From Ruegeria marisrubri (lineage in GTDB: Bacteria > Pseudomonadota > Alphaproteobacteria > Rhodobacterales > Rhodobacteraceae): DNA of 64,000 nt. Of the stretch, positions 9,700 to 18,140 are shown in pieces. The notes beneath the pieces were generated by a model. It did not search any database and was not told where the DNA came from. It saw nothing but the letters and a program-made list of their open reading frames with translations. Where the stretch lies: NCBI RefSeq assembly GCF_001507595.1, contig NZ_LQBQ01000001.1:806001-870000 (forward strand), read 5' to 3'. How positions within the stretch are numbered: position 1 is the stretch's first letter; every line of letters begins with the position of its first letter. The translations under genes were made by a program, and so were the position numbers.

Positions 9700-9919
9700 A
9701 TTACTTATGCCTCGAATTCTACCGGTCCCACCAAAGCATACAAAGTTAACCTTTACCTGCGATAGTCTTTTTGTCCCCTTCGAGAAATGTGACGAGGGGG
9801 CAGGCTTCCTCCCTGTCGACTGGCCGTGCCTGAGGGCACGGCGCCTTTTCAGAAACTGGATAGCCCAGCTGACTCATCCCGTTCGGCACGGGCCGCTTCA
9901 AAAAATCTGTCGATAACTG

Positions 9920-9948
9920 TTGACCCGTGGCCGCCCCTCTCGTAACGT
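9920..9948 (+). promoter_or_regulatory. possible sigma-70-type promoter for the candidate sRNA
   Basis: TTGACC at 9920-9925 and TAACGT at 9943-9948 are separated by 17 nt, close to the housekeeping -35/-10 pattern. It would start transcription near 9955. That would exclude the left arm of the larger stem at 9947-9954, so either the promoter or the larger stem is real, not both. Prediction from sequence only. Confidence 0.3.
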
Positions 9949-10024
9949 CTCACCAATAACTAAGTCGGCCAGTCCGACGGGGAGACATCTTTCATAAAGG
10001 GAGCCGGTCTGTCGGCTCCCTTTT
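9947..10024 (+). ncRNA. candidate orphan small RNA
   Basis: Three nested or serial hairpins end in a U-run without any gene upstream on this strand. An outer stem pairs 9947-9954 (GTCTCACC) with 9979-9986 (GGGGAGAC) with one mismatch. It encloses a perfect 5-bp inner hairpin at 9964-9968/9974-9978 (GTCGG/CCGAC). After an A-rich linker comes a perfect 8-bp terminator stem. If the promoter-like sequence at 9920 is used, the transcript would be about 70 nt and start inside the outer stem. I do not recognise a known RNA family. Confidence 0.45.
9999..10024 (+). terminator. intrinsic terminator with no upstream plus-strand gene
   Basis: Perfect 8-bp stem GGGAGCCG (9999-10006) and CGGCTCCC (10013-10020) with a 6-nt loop, flanked by AAA on the left and TTTTCTCTTTTC on the right. 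The pyrimidine run shows it acts on the plus strand, where the nearest upstream gene ends at 8132. Confidence 0.78.
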
Positions 10025-10165
10025 CTCTTTTCTCCCAATTGCTTCGGGTCGGCATTGGCGGAAATCCGACCATGCCCCCAGTTACCGAAACAATAGTTCC
10101 TGACACCCCAATCCAACCATGTTAGACGGGACCAAAAGCTGACCCGCACAATATGAGGCACATTC

Positions 10166-10780
10166 ATGTTCAAGAAACTTGTTCCGCTCGGCGCAGCGGT
10201 GTTTGCCATGTGGCCCGGCCTGGCCGCAGCCCAGGAAACCACCCCCACGGCAGAGGAAAACCAGGCTGGCCAGACAGCAAACGAAACCCTTGATCTGGGA
10301 CAACCGGTAAATTCCGAACCGACGGTCGGTCAGCGCTATTCCAAGGAAAAGTTCGGTGACTGGGATCTGGCCTGTATCAAAACAAACACCGAAACCGATC
10401 CCTGTTCTTTGTTGCAGATCCTGAACGGCAGCGAGGGGAACCCGATTGCCGAGATCTCGATGTTCCGCCTTCCCGAAGGCCAGCGGGCCGTCGCGGCCGC
10501 GACCATCATCGTGCCGCTGGAAACCCTGCTGCCCGCTCAGTTGACGATTTCCGTCGATGGCGCGCCGGGCAAGCGATACAACTACACCTTCTGCGCACCG
10601 ATCGGCTGTGTCGCCCAGATCGGGCTGACACAGGCGGATATCGACGCCATGAAAAAGGGAAACAAGGCGACCCTGTCACTGGTTCCGGCCACAGCCCCGG
10701 ATCAGGTCATCAATCTTGACCTGTCTCTCTCGGGTTTCACTGCCGGATATGACGTGGTGGACGTTGCCACCAACGGCTGA
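10166..10780 (+). CDS. invasion-associated locus B (IalB) family protein
   Basis: A 204-residue secreted protein. It begins with a Sec signal peptide (MFKKLVPLG, then a hydrophobic core ending AAAQ at about residue 23), followed by an acidic low-complexity linker. The IalB fold then begins at FGDWDLACIK and continues through YNYTFCAPIGCVAQIGL. The conserved cysteines of that fold are present and could form disulfides. The family was named from Bartonella but is common in free-living Rhodobacterales, where its periplasmic role is unclear. It is a single gene, followed by a bidirectional terminator. Confidence 0.9.
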   Translation: MFKKLVPLGAAVFAMWPGLAAAQETTPTAEENQAGQTANETLDLGQPVNSEPTVGQRYSKEKFGDWDLACIKTNTETDPCSLLQILNGSEGNPIAEISMFRLPEGQRAVAAATIIVPLETLLPAQLTISVDGAPGKRYNYTFCAPIGCVAQIGLTQADIDAMKKGNKATLSLVPATAPDQVINLDLSLSGFTAGYDVVDVATNG

Positions 10781-10801
10781 CGCCTTGGGCAACAATCTTA
10801 T

Positions 10802-10839
10802 CCGGGCCGCCAGTACCAACTGACGGCCCGGCTATTTTT
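10802..10839 (+). terminator. terminator between the ialB-like gene and the KAS gene
   Basis: A 13-bp stem with one mismatch: 10802-10814 pairs with 10819-10831 around an ACCA loop, followed by CTATTTTT. It would end the ialB-like transcript. The T-run touches the stop codon of the convergent KAS gene. Confidence 0.75.
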
Positions 10840-12047
10840 CAGACCCGCTTCAAGGCCAGCACCGCATTCAGGCCGCCAAAGGCAAAGGCGTTGCTCAGGG
10901 CGATATCCACTTTGGCTTCCCGCGCTTCGTTCGGAACCACGTCCAGCGCGCATTCCGGGTCCGGCTCCTCATAGCCGATGGTTGGTGCGATGATACCGTC
11001 GCGCAGAGCCATTATGCAGGCCAGAAGCTCAACGGCGCCTGTTCCCCCAATCAGGTGGCCATGCATCGACTTGGTCGAGGAAATCATCAGGTCATCGGCA
11101 TGCGGGCCGAACACGTCAGCCACAGCGGCACACTCCGTCTTGTCGTTGGCCGCTGTGCCCGTGCCATGCGCATTGATGTAGCCCACTTCACCCGCGTTGA
11201 TCCTCGCATCAGCAAGTGCTCCCGCCATCGCGCGGGCTGCGCCCTGCTTGCTGGGCATCACGATATCGGCCGCATCTGATGACATCGCGAACCCGATGAC
11301 CTCACACAGGATATCTGCGCCCCGGGCCTTGGCGTGCTCGTATTCTTCAAAAACGAAGACGCCTGCACCTTCGCCCTGCACCATGCCGTTTCTGTTCGCG
11401 CTGAACGGACGGCAGGCATCCTTGGACATGACCCGCAGACCCTCCCACGCTTTGACGCCCCCGAAACACAGCATGGACTCCGACCCACCCGTCACCATCG
11501 CTGGCGAAGCCCCACTGCGCACCATCTGAAAGGCCAGCGCCATAGCGTGGTTCGACGAGGCACAGGCGGTCGAGACGGTAAAGCTCGGCCCCTTGAGGTT
11601 GTATCCCATCGAGACGTGGCTTGCCGCGGCATTGTTCATGAGTTTCGGCACGACGAAAGGATGCACCCGGTTCTTGCCGTCTTCGTAAACCGAGCGGTAA
11701 TTGTCATCCCAGGTGGAAACGCCGCCACCAGCCGTTCCGAGAACCACCCCGGATCGGGCGGCCAGTTCTCCGTGAAACTCGATACCGGACTGCTCGATCG
11801 CTTCCTTTGCGGCGGTCAGGGTAAATTGGGTGAACCGGTCATAGAGGCTCATTTGCTGGCGATTGAATCGCCCTTCGGCCTCGAAACCGCGAACCTGCCC
11901 TCCGATTTTGATGGCAAGGCGTTCGACATCGCGGAAATCCAGTTCCCCGATCCCGCAGCGGCCCTCGCGCATGGCTTCCAGCGTTGCGGGAACCGAATGC
12001 CCCAGCGCATTGATGGTGCCAGCCCCGGTAATGACGACGCGTTTCAT
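10839..12047 (-). CDS. beta-ketoacyl-ACP synthase (FabF/NodE-like)
   Basis: Condensing enzyme of 402 residues that extends acyl chains on ACP. The Cys-His-His triad of the KAS I/II class is visible: Cys in VSTACASSNHA, His in INAHGTGTAAND and His in KSMHGHLIGG. It follows directly after an acyl carrier protein gene (9 nt) that in turn follows lpxD, so the three probably form one operon. With its own ACP it is more likely dedicated to a special acyl chain than to bulk fatty acid synthesis. That is inference; the chain length cannot be read from sequence. Confidence 0.92.
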   Translation of the reverse strand: MKRVVITGAGTINALGHSVPATLEAMREGRCGIGELDFRDVERLAIKIGGQVRGFEAEGRFNRQQMSLYDRFTQFTLTAAKEAIEQSGIEFHGELAARSGVVLGTAGGGVSTWDDNYRSVYEDGKNRVHPFVVPKLMNNAAASHVSMGYNLKGPSFTVSTACASSNHAMALAFQMVRSGASPAMVTGGSESMLCFGGVKAWEGLRVMSKDACRPFSANRNGMVQGEGAGVFVFEEYEHAKARGADILCEVIGFAMSSDAADIVMPSKQGAARAMAGALADARINAGEVGYINAHGTGTAANDKTECAAVADVFGPHADDLMISSTKSMHGHLIGGTGAVELLACIMALRDGIIAPTIGYEEPDPECALDVVPNEAREAKVDIALSNAFAFGGLNAVLALKRV

Positions 12048-12056
12048 GGCCGCCCG

Positions 12057-12314
12057 TCAGACCTTTTCCGCGACCAGTTTTTCAATGCCGGCGATGATCG
12101 CAGCGACGGACGATATGTCGAAATCGCTGGCCGTCGGCTCGTTCGCATTGAAGGGAATTGAAATGTCGAACTCTTCCTCGATCGCAAAAATGCTTTCGAC
12201 CAGACCCAGGCTGTCGATGCCAAGATCCTCAAGCGTGCTCTCGGGTGTCACGTCCGATGGCTCCAGCATGGCCTGCTCAGCAATGATTGCAATGACGCGG
12301 TCGCTGATGCTCAT
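12057..12314 (-). CDS. acyl carrier protein, specialised paralogue
   Basis: An 85-residue acidic carrier protein with the phosphopantetheine attachment serine in LGIDSLGLVE (Ser35). The ATG at 12314 (MSISDRVIAI) gives the normal ACP length; the longer open frame upstream reads through lpxD in another frame and is rejected. The C-terminal half (FDISIPFNANEPTASDF) differs from the housekeeping AcpP. It recalls the dedicated ACPs used in lipid A or nodulation-type acylation. It sits between lpxD and a KAS gene. Confidence 0.9.
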   Translation of the reverse strand: MSISDRVIAIIAEQAMLEPSDVTPESTLEDLGIDSLGLVESIFAIEEEFDISIPFNANEPTASDFDISSVAAIIAGIEKLVAEKV

Positions 12315-12346
12315 ATCAATCCCCTGATTTTCGCTTTGGGGCTGAT

Positions 12347-13438
12347 TTAATCGCTCGAACCCTGTTTGGAAACCGCCTTTTTGAGTGCCTCGACGTCGCG
12401 CGCCAATCGCGGCAGGCGGCGCTGCGCCTTGTAGATCTCGGTATGCGTTTCCATTTTCACCCCCGGATAACCCATGATGACCCGGCCGGCGGGCACGTTC
12501 GAAAGGATTTTCGTGCCCCCGCCAGAGATCACCCGATCGCCGATGAAAATGTTGTCGACAACACCGGTTTGTCCTCCGAGAACCACATTGTTGCCGATCT
12601 CGACCGACCCTGACACGCCGGTTTGCCCGCACAGCAGGCAGTCGTTGCCGACCCGCGTGTTGTGGCCGACGTGGACCAGGTTGTCCAGTTTGGTGCCATT
12701 GCCGATGCGAGTGTTCCGGATGGTCCCGTTGTCGATGGTGCAGTTTGCCCCCACCTCGACGTCATCGCCGATCTCGACGGCACCCAGCGAGTGAATCCGC
12801 AGCCAGCTTTGCGCCTTGGCGTCCCCCTGATCGCCCATCGTCTTGCGCACATTTTCGACGCCGGAAACCTCTGGCGTGACAAAGCTGAACCCGTCCCCCC
12901 CGATCCGCGCGCCGGGTTGCGCGATGAAGCGGTCACCGATCACCGCCCGCGCGCCGATGCTGACCATCTCGCGCAGCACGGCGTTCTCACCCAGCGAAGC
13001 ATCCATGCCGATCACGCAATGAGGACCGATCACCGAGCCATCACCAATCCTTGCTCGCGCTCCGACCACGGTCAGAGGTCCGATCGAAACGCCTGAACCG
13101 ATCTCGGCCGTGGGGTCGATGACGGCAGAGGGATGGATTCCTTCGGCCACGCCCTGCCCCCGGTCCAGCATCGCGGTGATTCCGGCCATCGCCATACGTG
13201 GCCGCGGAACGAAGATCGCGGCCTCCAGGCCCATCGCACGCCAATCCGCGCCCGGCCACAACACCGCGGCCCGTGCAGATCCGGCAGCCAATGCCTCGGC
13301 ATATTTCGGAGACATGGCCATCGCCAGATCCGTTTGACCGGCATCGCCCGGCTCGGCCACGCGCAGAATGGTCAGTTCTGTATTGCCGTCGGCTTCGGCG
13401 CCAAGCGCATCAGCGATTTGTTGGATGGTGAACTGCAT
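12347..13438 (-). CDS. lpxD: UDP-3-O-acylglucosamine N-acyltransferase LpxD
   Basis: Third step of lipid A synthesis: transfers a 3-hydroxyacyl chain from ACP to the 2-amino group. It has 363 residues. The N-terminal uridine-binding domain spans about 1-95, the left-handed beta-helix of hexapeptide repeats follows ([10 protein letters not shown] onward), the catalytic His lies in [11 protein letters not shown], and the C-terminus is helical. It is separate from any lpxA/fabZ/lpxB cluster in this window and is instead followed by ACP and KAS genes. It may be a second LpxD or a related N-acyltransferase for another lipid; the rest of the genome would decide. Confidence 0.9.
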   Translation of the reverse strand: MQFTIQQIADALGAEADGNTELTILRVAEPGDAGQTDLAMAMSPKYAEALAAGSARAAVLWPGADWRAMGLEAAIFVPRPRMAMAGITAMLDRGQGVAEGIHPSAVIDPTAEIGSGVSIGPLTVVGARARIGDGSVIGPHCVIGMDASLGENAVLREMVSIGARAVIGDRFIAQPGARIGGDGFSFVTPEVSGVENVRKTMGDQGDAKAQSWLRIHSLGAVEIGDDVEVGANCTIDNGTIRNTRIGNGTKLDNLVHVGHNTRVGNDCLLCGQTGVSGSVEIGNNVVLGGQTGVVDNIFIGDRVISGGGTKILSNVPAGRVIMGYPGVKMETHTEIYKAQRRLPRLARDVEALKKAVSKQGSSD

Positions 13439-13477
13439 GTCTCGGGGTTCCCTGTCAGAGGAAGTATTACCCCGTGC

Positions 13478-15106
13478 TTACCCCTGAACCAACGGCAGGA
13501 CCACCCCTGCCTTCGACAGTTCTTCCCAGATCTTTTGATCCCGGCCGTAAACGTCCCGGCGATACTCGACCTCACCCTTGGAGCCAATATAGGCGGTGCG
13601 ATAGATCAGGTGCACCGGAACGGGCTCTTTCAGCCGAACCGTCGTTTCCCGCCCCGTGCCAAGAACACGATGGAAATAGGCTTTGGGGTCGTCTTCCTGT
13701 CTTGCCAGCAAGGCATAGGCGAAACCAAAAGGATCCGCCAATCTGATACACCCATGCGAAAAGTCGCGCACCTCGCGAGAAAACAGGTGTTTTTGCGGGG
13801 TGTCGTGCATGTAGACGTTGTGCTTGTTGGGGAACATGAACTTGACCAGACCCAGGGCATTCTTCTGCCCCGGTGGCTGACGCATCGAAAACGGAAAGCT
13901 ACGGGCGGAAAACTGGCTGAAATCCACCGCCCCGCGATTGATTTTGCGCCCGCGGCTGTCAGTGATTTCCAGATGGCTTACCGCATTGGGGTTGGCTCTC
14001 AACTTGGGCAGGTATTCCTTGGTGGCAATCGAGCGCGGAACATACCAGCTCGGGTTGACCACCATATGCTCCAGTTGGTCCGAAAATTCCGGGCTGCGGC
14101 GGTCGTGAGTATTTTTGCCGATCACCGCTCGGGTTTCGAAGGTTATGCGCCCCTGATCCACGATTTTGGCCGAAAAGTCGGTCTGGTTGACCAGAACGTG
14201 CCGCTCGCCCCGCTCCCGCGGCAGCCAGCGTTCGCGCTCCAGCGCTACGATGACCGACTGCAGCCGGTAGGCGACTGTGCGGTTCAACTCGGTGATCGTA
14301 CCCTGCCCAGCGACTCCATCGGGCTCCAACCCGTGCGCAGTCTGGAATTTTTGCACAGCCTCCCGCAGAGTTTCATCATATGTCGGGCTGGCGGTGGGCT
14401 TGAGATATCCCATGCGAACCAAGCGATTGCGCAATGCCACAACTTCCGGCCCGGTGTCGCCCAGTTCCATCTTGCTCACCGGAACGGCTTCTCCCCAGCC
14501 GCCTTGGGTCAATTGACGCTCGAGCGCCATTTTCTGTTTCAGCAAGGCTCGGTACTGGCGGGTTTCAGGCGCCAGCGACTTGAAGTAGGCCCTGGGATCA
14601 CCCCCCGAAACGCCCTGGAGCAGATCCGCCGGAGACACCTGCGGCCTTTTCCGCGCCACTCCCCCGTCGATGCGCGAAGGTTCCAGCAGACCCGAATGCA
14701 GGTCGCGGGCAAACGCGACAAAGACCCGGCTCATTTCCGCCTCGAGCAACCCGAGATCGCGAACCGATTTTGCCGACTCCATCCGGTTCAGAAGTTCCTG
14801 CAATCGGTACTTGCCCGCCGGAAGACCATGCATGCCGGCGGTCGACAATGCTTCTATCAGCCCGGCCCGCCGGGCCGCGGATTTCGCCGTTTGGCCCGTC
14901 CAGACGGGTTGATACGCATTGTTCCGGTAAAACTCGGCGAGCCCAGCATCAGCGCCAATCGACTCGGCAACGGCCTGCTTGAAGGCGGTGGTTTGAGCAA
15001 GCTCACCCGAAGCAGAAACGCTGGATGCCGCAGCTGAAAGAAAAGCAACGAGAAGATAGGCGGAACCTTGCCGAAATAGCTTCCTCATGAGACGGGCCTT
15101 GGTCAT
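13478..15106 (-). CDS. L,D-transpeptidase (YcbB-like) with peptidoglycan-binding domain
   Basis: Cross-links peptidoglycan through 3-3 bonds in the periplasm. The 542-residue protein has an N-terminal signal peptide (basic MTKARLMRKLF followed by a hydrophobic core), a long scaffold domain and a PG-binding helical repeat around DTGPEVVALRNRL. The YkuD catalytic domain carries Cys in SHGCIRLADP and an upstream His in MHDTPQK. The order signal-scaffold-PGB-YkuD matches LdtD/YcbB rather than the short Ldt enzymes. Diverging 350 nt away is a Tat-exported DUF882 protein, another cell-wall type enzyme. Confidence 0.93.
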   Translation of the reverse strand: MTKARLMRKLFRQGSAYLLVAFLSAAASSVSASGELAQTTAFKQAVAESIGADAGLAEFYRNNAYQPVWTGQTAKSAARRAGLIEALSTAGMHGLPAGKYRLQELLNRMESAKSVRDLGLLEAEMSRVFVAFARDLHSGLLEPSRIDGGVARKRPQVSPADLLQGVSGGDPRAYFKSLAPETRQYRALLKQKMALERQLTQGGWGEAVPVSKMELGDTGPEVVALRNRLVRMGYLKPTASPTYDETLREAVQKFQTAHGLEPDGVAGQGTITELNRTVAYRLQSVIVALERERWLPRERGERHVLVNQTDFSAKIVDQGRITFETRAVIGKNTHDRRSPEFSDQLEHMVVNPSWYVPRSIATKEYLPKLRANPNAVSHLEITDSRGRKINRGAVDFSQFSARSFPFSMRQPPGQKNALGLVKFMFPNKHNVYMHDTPQKHLFSREVRDFSHGCIRLADPFGFAYALLARQEDDPKAYFHRVLGTGRETTVRLKEPVPVHLIYRTAYIGSKGEVEYRRDVYGRDQKIWEELSKAGVVLPLVQG

Positions 15107-15455
15107 TCAAATCTACACAGATCACTCAAGCTTTCTTGGAGTCTCGGTCAATCGCCCGCTAAATGTCCATTCACAAATACACTATTGGAATTGATCCTGA
15201 CACGCGTGGTGCGCTTTTGCATCGCCGTCCAAAACCGCCGCGGATGGACTTCAATTGTGGCGAAAATGAGGCACCCACGCCCGGATTGCGCAAAATCCCG
15301 CCGAAATGGACGCAAAGACGATATGACGCCCAAAGTTTTGTTGGCTCGGGAATCCTCGTATGCCATAAATCCCGCATCTGGGGATGGTAAGAGAAAAAAT
15401 CGATATGGCGCACGTAACATCGCGCGCAGGCAGTAGAAGTACGGGACGAGCAGCA
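15107..15455. other. intergenic region, divergent promoters
   Basis: About 350 nt between the L,D-transpeptidase (minus) and the DUF882 gene (plus). Short overlapping frames exist on both strands but none has a plausible Shine-Dalgarno sequence or protein-like composition. I see no repeats or terminator; it presumably carries both promoters. Confidence 0.5.
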
Positions 15456-16025
15456 ATGGCAGAGATCAGCTCTTCGGGTTTGACCCGGCGCGCACTGCTG
15501 GGTGTATTTGCAGCAACGGCAGTCGCAGCAGCGCCCACCTATTCCAACGCAGCAGGCTTTCTTCGCGGGGGTGGCGACATCCGGCGCATCAGGATGTATT
15601 CCGGGCGCACTGGCGAGCGTCTCGACATGATCTATTGGGTCGATGGTGACTACATCAAAGACGCGGTAAACGAAATCAACCACTTCATGCGGGATTGGCG
15701 CACCGATCAGGTCAAGACGATCGACCTGCGCACCGTCGACATCATGGCCGCAGCTCACAACCTGCTGGATGTCAACGAACCTTACATGCTGCTTTCGGGC
15801 TATCGCAGCCCGCAGACCAACGCAATGCTGCGCCGGCGCTCTCGCGGGGTCGCCAAGAACTCATTGCACATGAAAGGCCAAGCCGCTGACCTGCGACTTG
15901 CGTCCCGCTCGGTGAACCAGATGGCGAAGGCCGCCATGGCGTGTCGCGCAGGCGGTGTCGGCCGGTATTCCCGCTCGAATTTCGTCCACATGGATTGTGG
16001 TGAAGTACGAAGCTGGGGCGGCTGA
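15456..16025 (+). CDS. Tat-exported DUF882/YcbK-like (peptidase M15 fold) protein
   Basis: A 189-residue secreted protein. A twin-arginine signal (LTRRALLG, then an Ala-rich core ending SNAAG) directs it to the periplasm. The mature part has the M15/YcbK metal-site residues: His in NSLHMKGQAADLR, with the Asp two turns on, and His in SNFVHMDCG. This predicts a zinc-dependent murein peptidase-type or binding protein. In-frame ATGs at 15384 and 15405 would lengthen the n-region; 15456 places the RR motif normally. Its neighbour is an L,D-transpeptidase. Confidence 0.88.
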   Translation: MAEISSSGLTRRALLGVFAATAVAAAPTYSNAAGFLRGGGDIRRIRMYSGRTGERLDMIYWVDGDYIKDAVNEINHFMRDWRTDQVKTIDLRTVDIMAAAHNLLDVNEPYMLLSGYRSPQTNAMLRRRSRGVAKNSLHMKGQAADLRLASRSVNQMAKAAMACRAGGVGRYSRSNFVHMDCGEVRSWGG

Positions 16026-16056
16026 CATACAAAAAACCGCCCTGCTTCCCTCTACG

Positions 16057-16084
16057 CCCCCGCGCCGCAGGCGACGGGGGTTTT
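16057..16084 (+). terminator. terminator after the DUF882 gene
   Basis: CCCCCG-CGCC (16057-16066) pairs with GGCG-A-CGGGGG (16070-16080) with a single bulge and a 3-nt loop, followed by TTTTCC. It lies 32 nt after the DUF882 stop. Confidence 0.72.
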
Positions 16085-16178
16085 CCTTGTCTTCGGATCC
16101 GTCGGAGACTCAGCGCACCGGGCGACTTGCAGCAGCCCGGGGTCAAGCCCGATTGGATCCCGCATTCTGTTCCGAAAC

Positions 16179-16255
<77 letters not shown>

Positions 16256-16333
16256 CTTGGCCGTTAACTAACCTTGTTCCGCCCCGGGTGCAACCGGATT
16301 TTGCAGGGCGCTCATAGCTTTTGCCGGCAATGA

Positions 16334-17554
16334 TCATCCGAAAAGATCGTGAGCCAACTCCAGTGCTTCGATGAGTGTATCGACCTCTTCCATCGTGTTG
16401 TAGAGGCCAAAGCTGGCCCGGCAGGTCGCCGTGACACCGAGGTGATCCATCAGCGGCCCGGCACAGTGCTGCCCGGCCCTGACCGCCACGCCCTTTTTGT
16501 CGAGAATCGTCGATACGTCATGGGCATGTCCCGCGCCATCGATGGTAAAGCTGAAGATCGCCGCCTTGTCCGGTCGCGTGCCCTGAACCTGTATCCAGTT
16601 CAGCCCCGTCAGGCGCTCCAGCGCATAATCGCGCAGGCCTGCCTCGTGCGCGGCGATGTTCTCCATGCCGAGGCCCATCATGTATTCCAGCGCAACCCCA
16701 AGGCCGATGGTCTGAACGATGCCAGGAGTTCCCGCCTCGAACTTCATCGGCGGATCATTGTAGATCACATGGTCCTTGGTGACCTCCTTGATCATGTCGC
16801 CGCCGCCGATAAAGGGCCGCATCTCGGCCATGCGTTCGGATTTGATGTAAATGGCGCCCGACCCCGAGGGGCCATAGAGCTTGTGACCGGTGATCGCGTA
16901 AAAGTCACAGCCGATATCCTGCACATCGACCGGCATGTGCACCGCGCCCTGGCTGCCATCGACCAGAACCGGAACACCCTTGGCATGAGCGCCCTCGGTA
17001 ACCGCCTTGACGTCCACCACGGTGCCCAGAACGTTCGAGCATTGCGTGATCGCGACCAGCTTCGTTTTCGGTCCGATCGCATCGATCACGGCCTGCGGAT
17101 CGAGGCCCCCATCCGCATCCGTGTCGACCCATTTCAACACCACCCCCTGCCGCTCGCGCAAGAAGTGCCAGGGCACGATGTTGGCATGATGCTCCATCAC
17201 GCTCAGAACGATCTCGTTTCCGGCCTCCATGCGCGGCATGGCCCAGCCATAGGCGACAAGGTTGATACCCTCGGTCGTGCCCGAGTTCATCACGATCTCG
17301 TCTTCGCTGCCTGCATTCAGGAACCGCGCGATCGTGCCGCGCACTGCCTCGTATTTCTCGGTTGCGAGGTTGGACAGGTAGTGCAGGCCACGATGAACGT
17401 TGGAATACTCCTGCGCATAGGCGTTGGTCACCGCGTCGATCACCACCTGCGGCTTCTGCGCCGAGGCGCCGTTGTCGAGATAGGTCAAAGGCTTGCCGTT
17501 CACCTGGCGCGACAGGATAGGAAAATCGGCGCGAATTTTCTGGACATCATACAT
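16334..17554 (-). CDS. sufS: SufS-type cysteine desulfurase
   Basis: PLP enzyme that takes sulfur from cysteine for Fe-S cluster assembly. It is 406 residues long from the ATG at 17554 (MYDVQKIRADF); the open frame extends 19 codons further but that part overlaps the YIP1 gene and is not SufS-like. The PLP lysine is in ITGHKLYGPSG, and the active-site cysteine is in the group II context VTATCRASFG. It is the last gene of the suf operon, overlapping the preceding YIP1 gene by 8 nt. No sufE or sufU lies next to it in the window. Confidence 0.95.
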   Translation of the reverse strand: MYDVQKIRADFPILSRQVNGKPLTYLDNGASAQKPQVVIDAVTNAYAQEYSNVHRGLHYLSNLATEKYEAVRGTIARFLNAGSEDEIVMNSGTTEGINLVAYGWAMPRMEAGNEIVLSVMEHHANIVPWHFLRERQGVVLKWVDTDADGGLDPQAVIDAIGPKTKLVAITQCSNVLGTVVDVKAVTEGAHAKGVPVLVDGSQGAVHMPVDVQDIGCDFYAITGHKLYGPSGSGAIYIKSERMAEMRPFIGGGDMIKEVTKDHVIYNDPPMKFEAGTPGIVQTIGLGVALEYMMGLGMENIAAHEAGLRDYALERLTGLNWIQVQGTRPDKAAIFSFTIDGAGHAHDVSTILDKKGVAVRAGQHCAGPLMDHLGVTATCRASFGLYNTMEEVDTLIEALELAHDLFG

Positions 17555-18140
17555 AGGCAGCGGATCCCGGAATCGGCCCTCCGACGAGGGACAGAAGAAT
17601 GAAGGAGACAATGGCGACAGCCAGCACCGACGCGATCAGCACGCCGACAGCGCGGGCCGGCGAGTTCAGGCGATGTGCCTGGTCTATGAAGTGAACGGTT
17701 ATGTAGAGCCCCACCAGGAATGCGGCAAAGGCCAGCACGGCAGAAAGAATCGGTATCGTCAGCACGAGGATCAGTCCGGCGGCCTGAACCACAACCTTCA
17801 GAAACTGCATCCAGACCATCAATACCATGACATCGTAGAATGTACCGCGCCCTCCCAGCAGGCGCCCAACATGGCAAAACGCGAACGTCGTCACGACCAG
17901 CCCTCCGCCGACGATCGCCGCGTAAACAACAAGCGAGGGAGTAATCCCCTGCAGTTCAAAGCCGATAACAGGCAAAAGCAAGTTGGAGGCCGCTTGAAGC
18001 ATCGTATTGAGAACGACCGCCAGCAACAAACCGAGCCACAGCACCTCACGCCCCAACCCGAGCGCCAATAGATACCTGGCAGCCTGGGCCGGGTCCTTGA
18101 TCGTCATGACGGTCAGGTCGCGCAGGTTGATCTGGGTCAT
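17547..18140 (-). CDS. YIP1-family membrane protein in the suf operon
   Basis: A 197-residue integral membrane protein with about five hydrophobic helices after a short cytoplasmic N-terminus (MTQINLRDLTVMTIKDP), matching the Yip1 domain. Function unknown. It starts with a 4-nt overlap with the previous membrane gene and runs 8 nt into sufS, so it is made from the suf transcript. The upstream open frame beyond 18140 is another gene's shadow. Membrane anchoring of the SUF machinery or iron handling are guesses only. Confidence 0.82.
   Translation of the reverse strand: MTQINLRDLTVMTIKDPAQAARYLLALGLGREVLWLGLLLAVVLNTMLQAASNLLLPVIGFELQGITPSLVVYAAIVGGGLVVTTFAFCHVGRLLGGRGTFYDVMVLMVWMQFLKVVVQAAGLILVLTIPILSAVLAFAAFLVGLYITVHFIDQAHRLNSPARAVGVLIASVLAVAIVSFILLSLVGGPIPGSAAYV

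Larger units (their letters stand above)
9700..10165. other. intergenic region with a candidate small RNA
   Basis: A 466-nt gap between two divergently transcribed genes with no convincing protein frame. It holds the promoters of the HerA-like gene (minus) and the ialB-like gene (plus). It also contains a strong plus-strand intrinsic terminator at 9999-10024 that has no upstream gene on its strand, together with hairpins and a promoter-like sequence upstream of it. These are described separately. Confidence 0.7.

Noticed and set aside
13133-15037. 634-codon plus-strand frame antisense to lpxD and the L,D-transpeptidase
   Set aside because: Long antisense frames are expected in GC-rich genes; the composition is His/Arg/Gln-rich with no domain, while the minus strand encodes clear enzymes.
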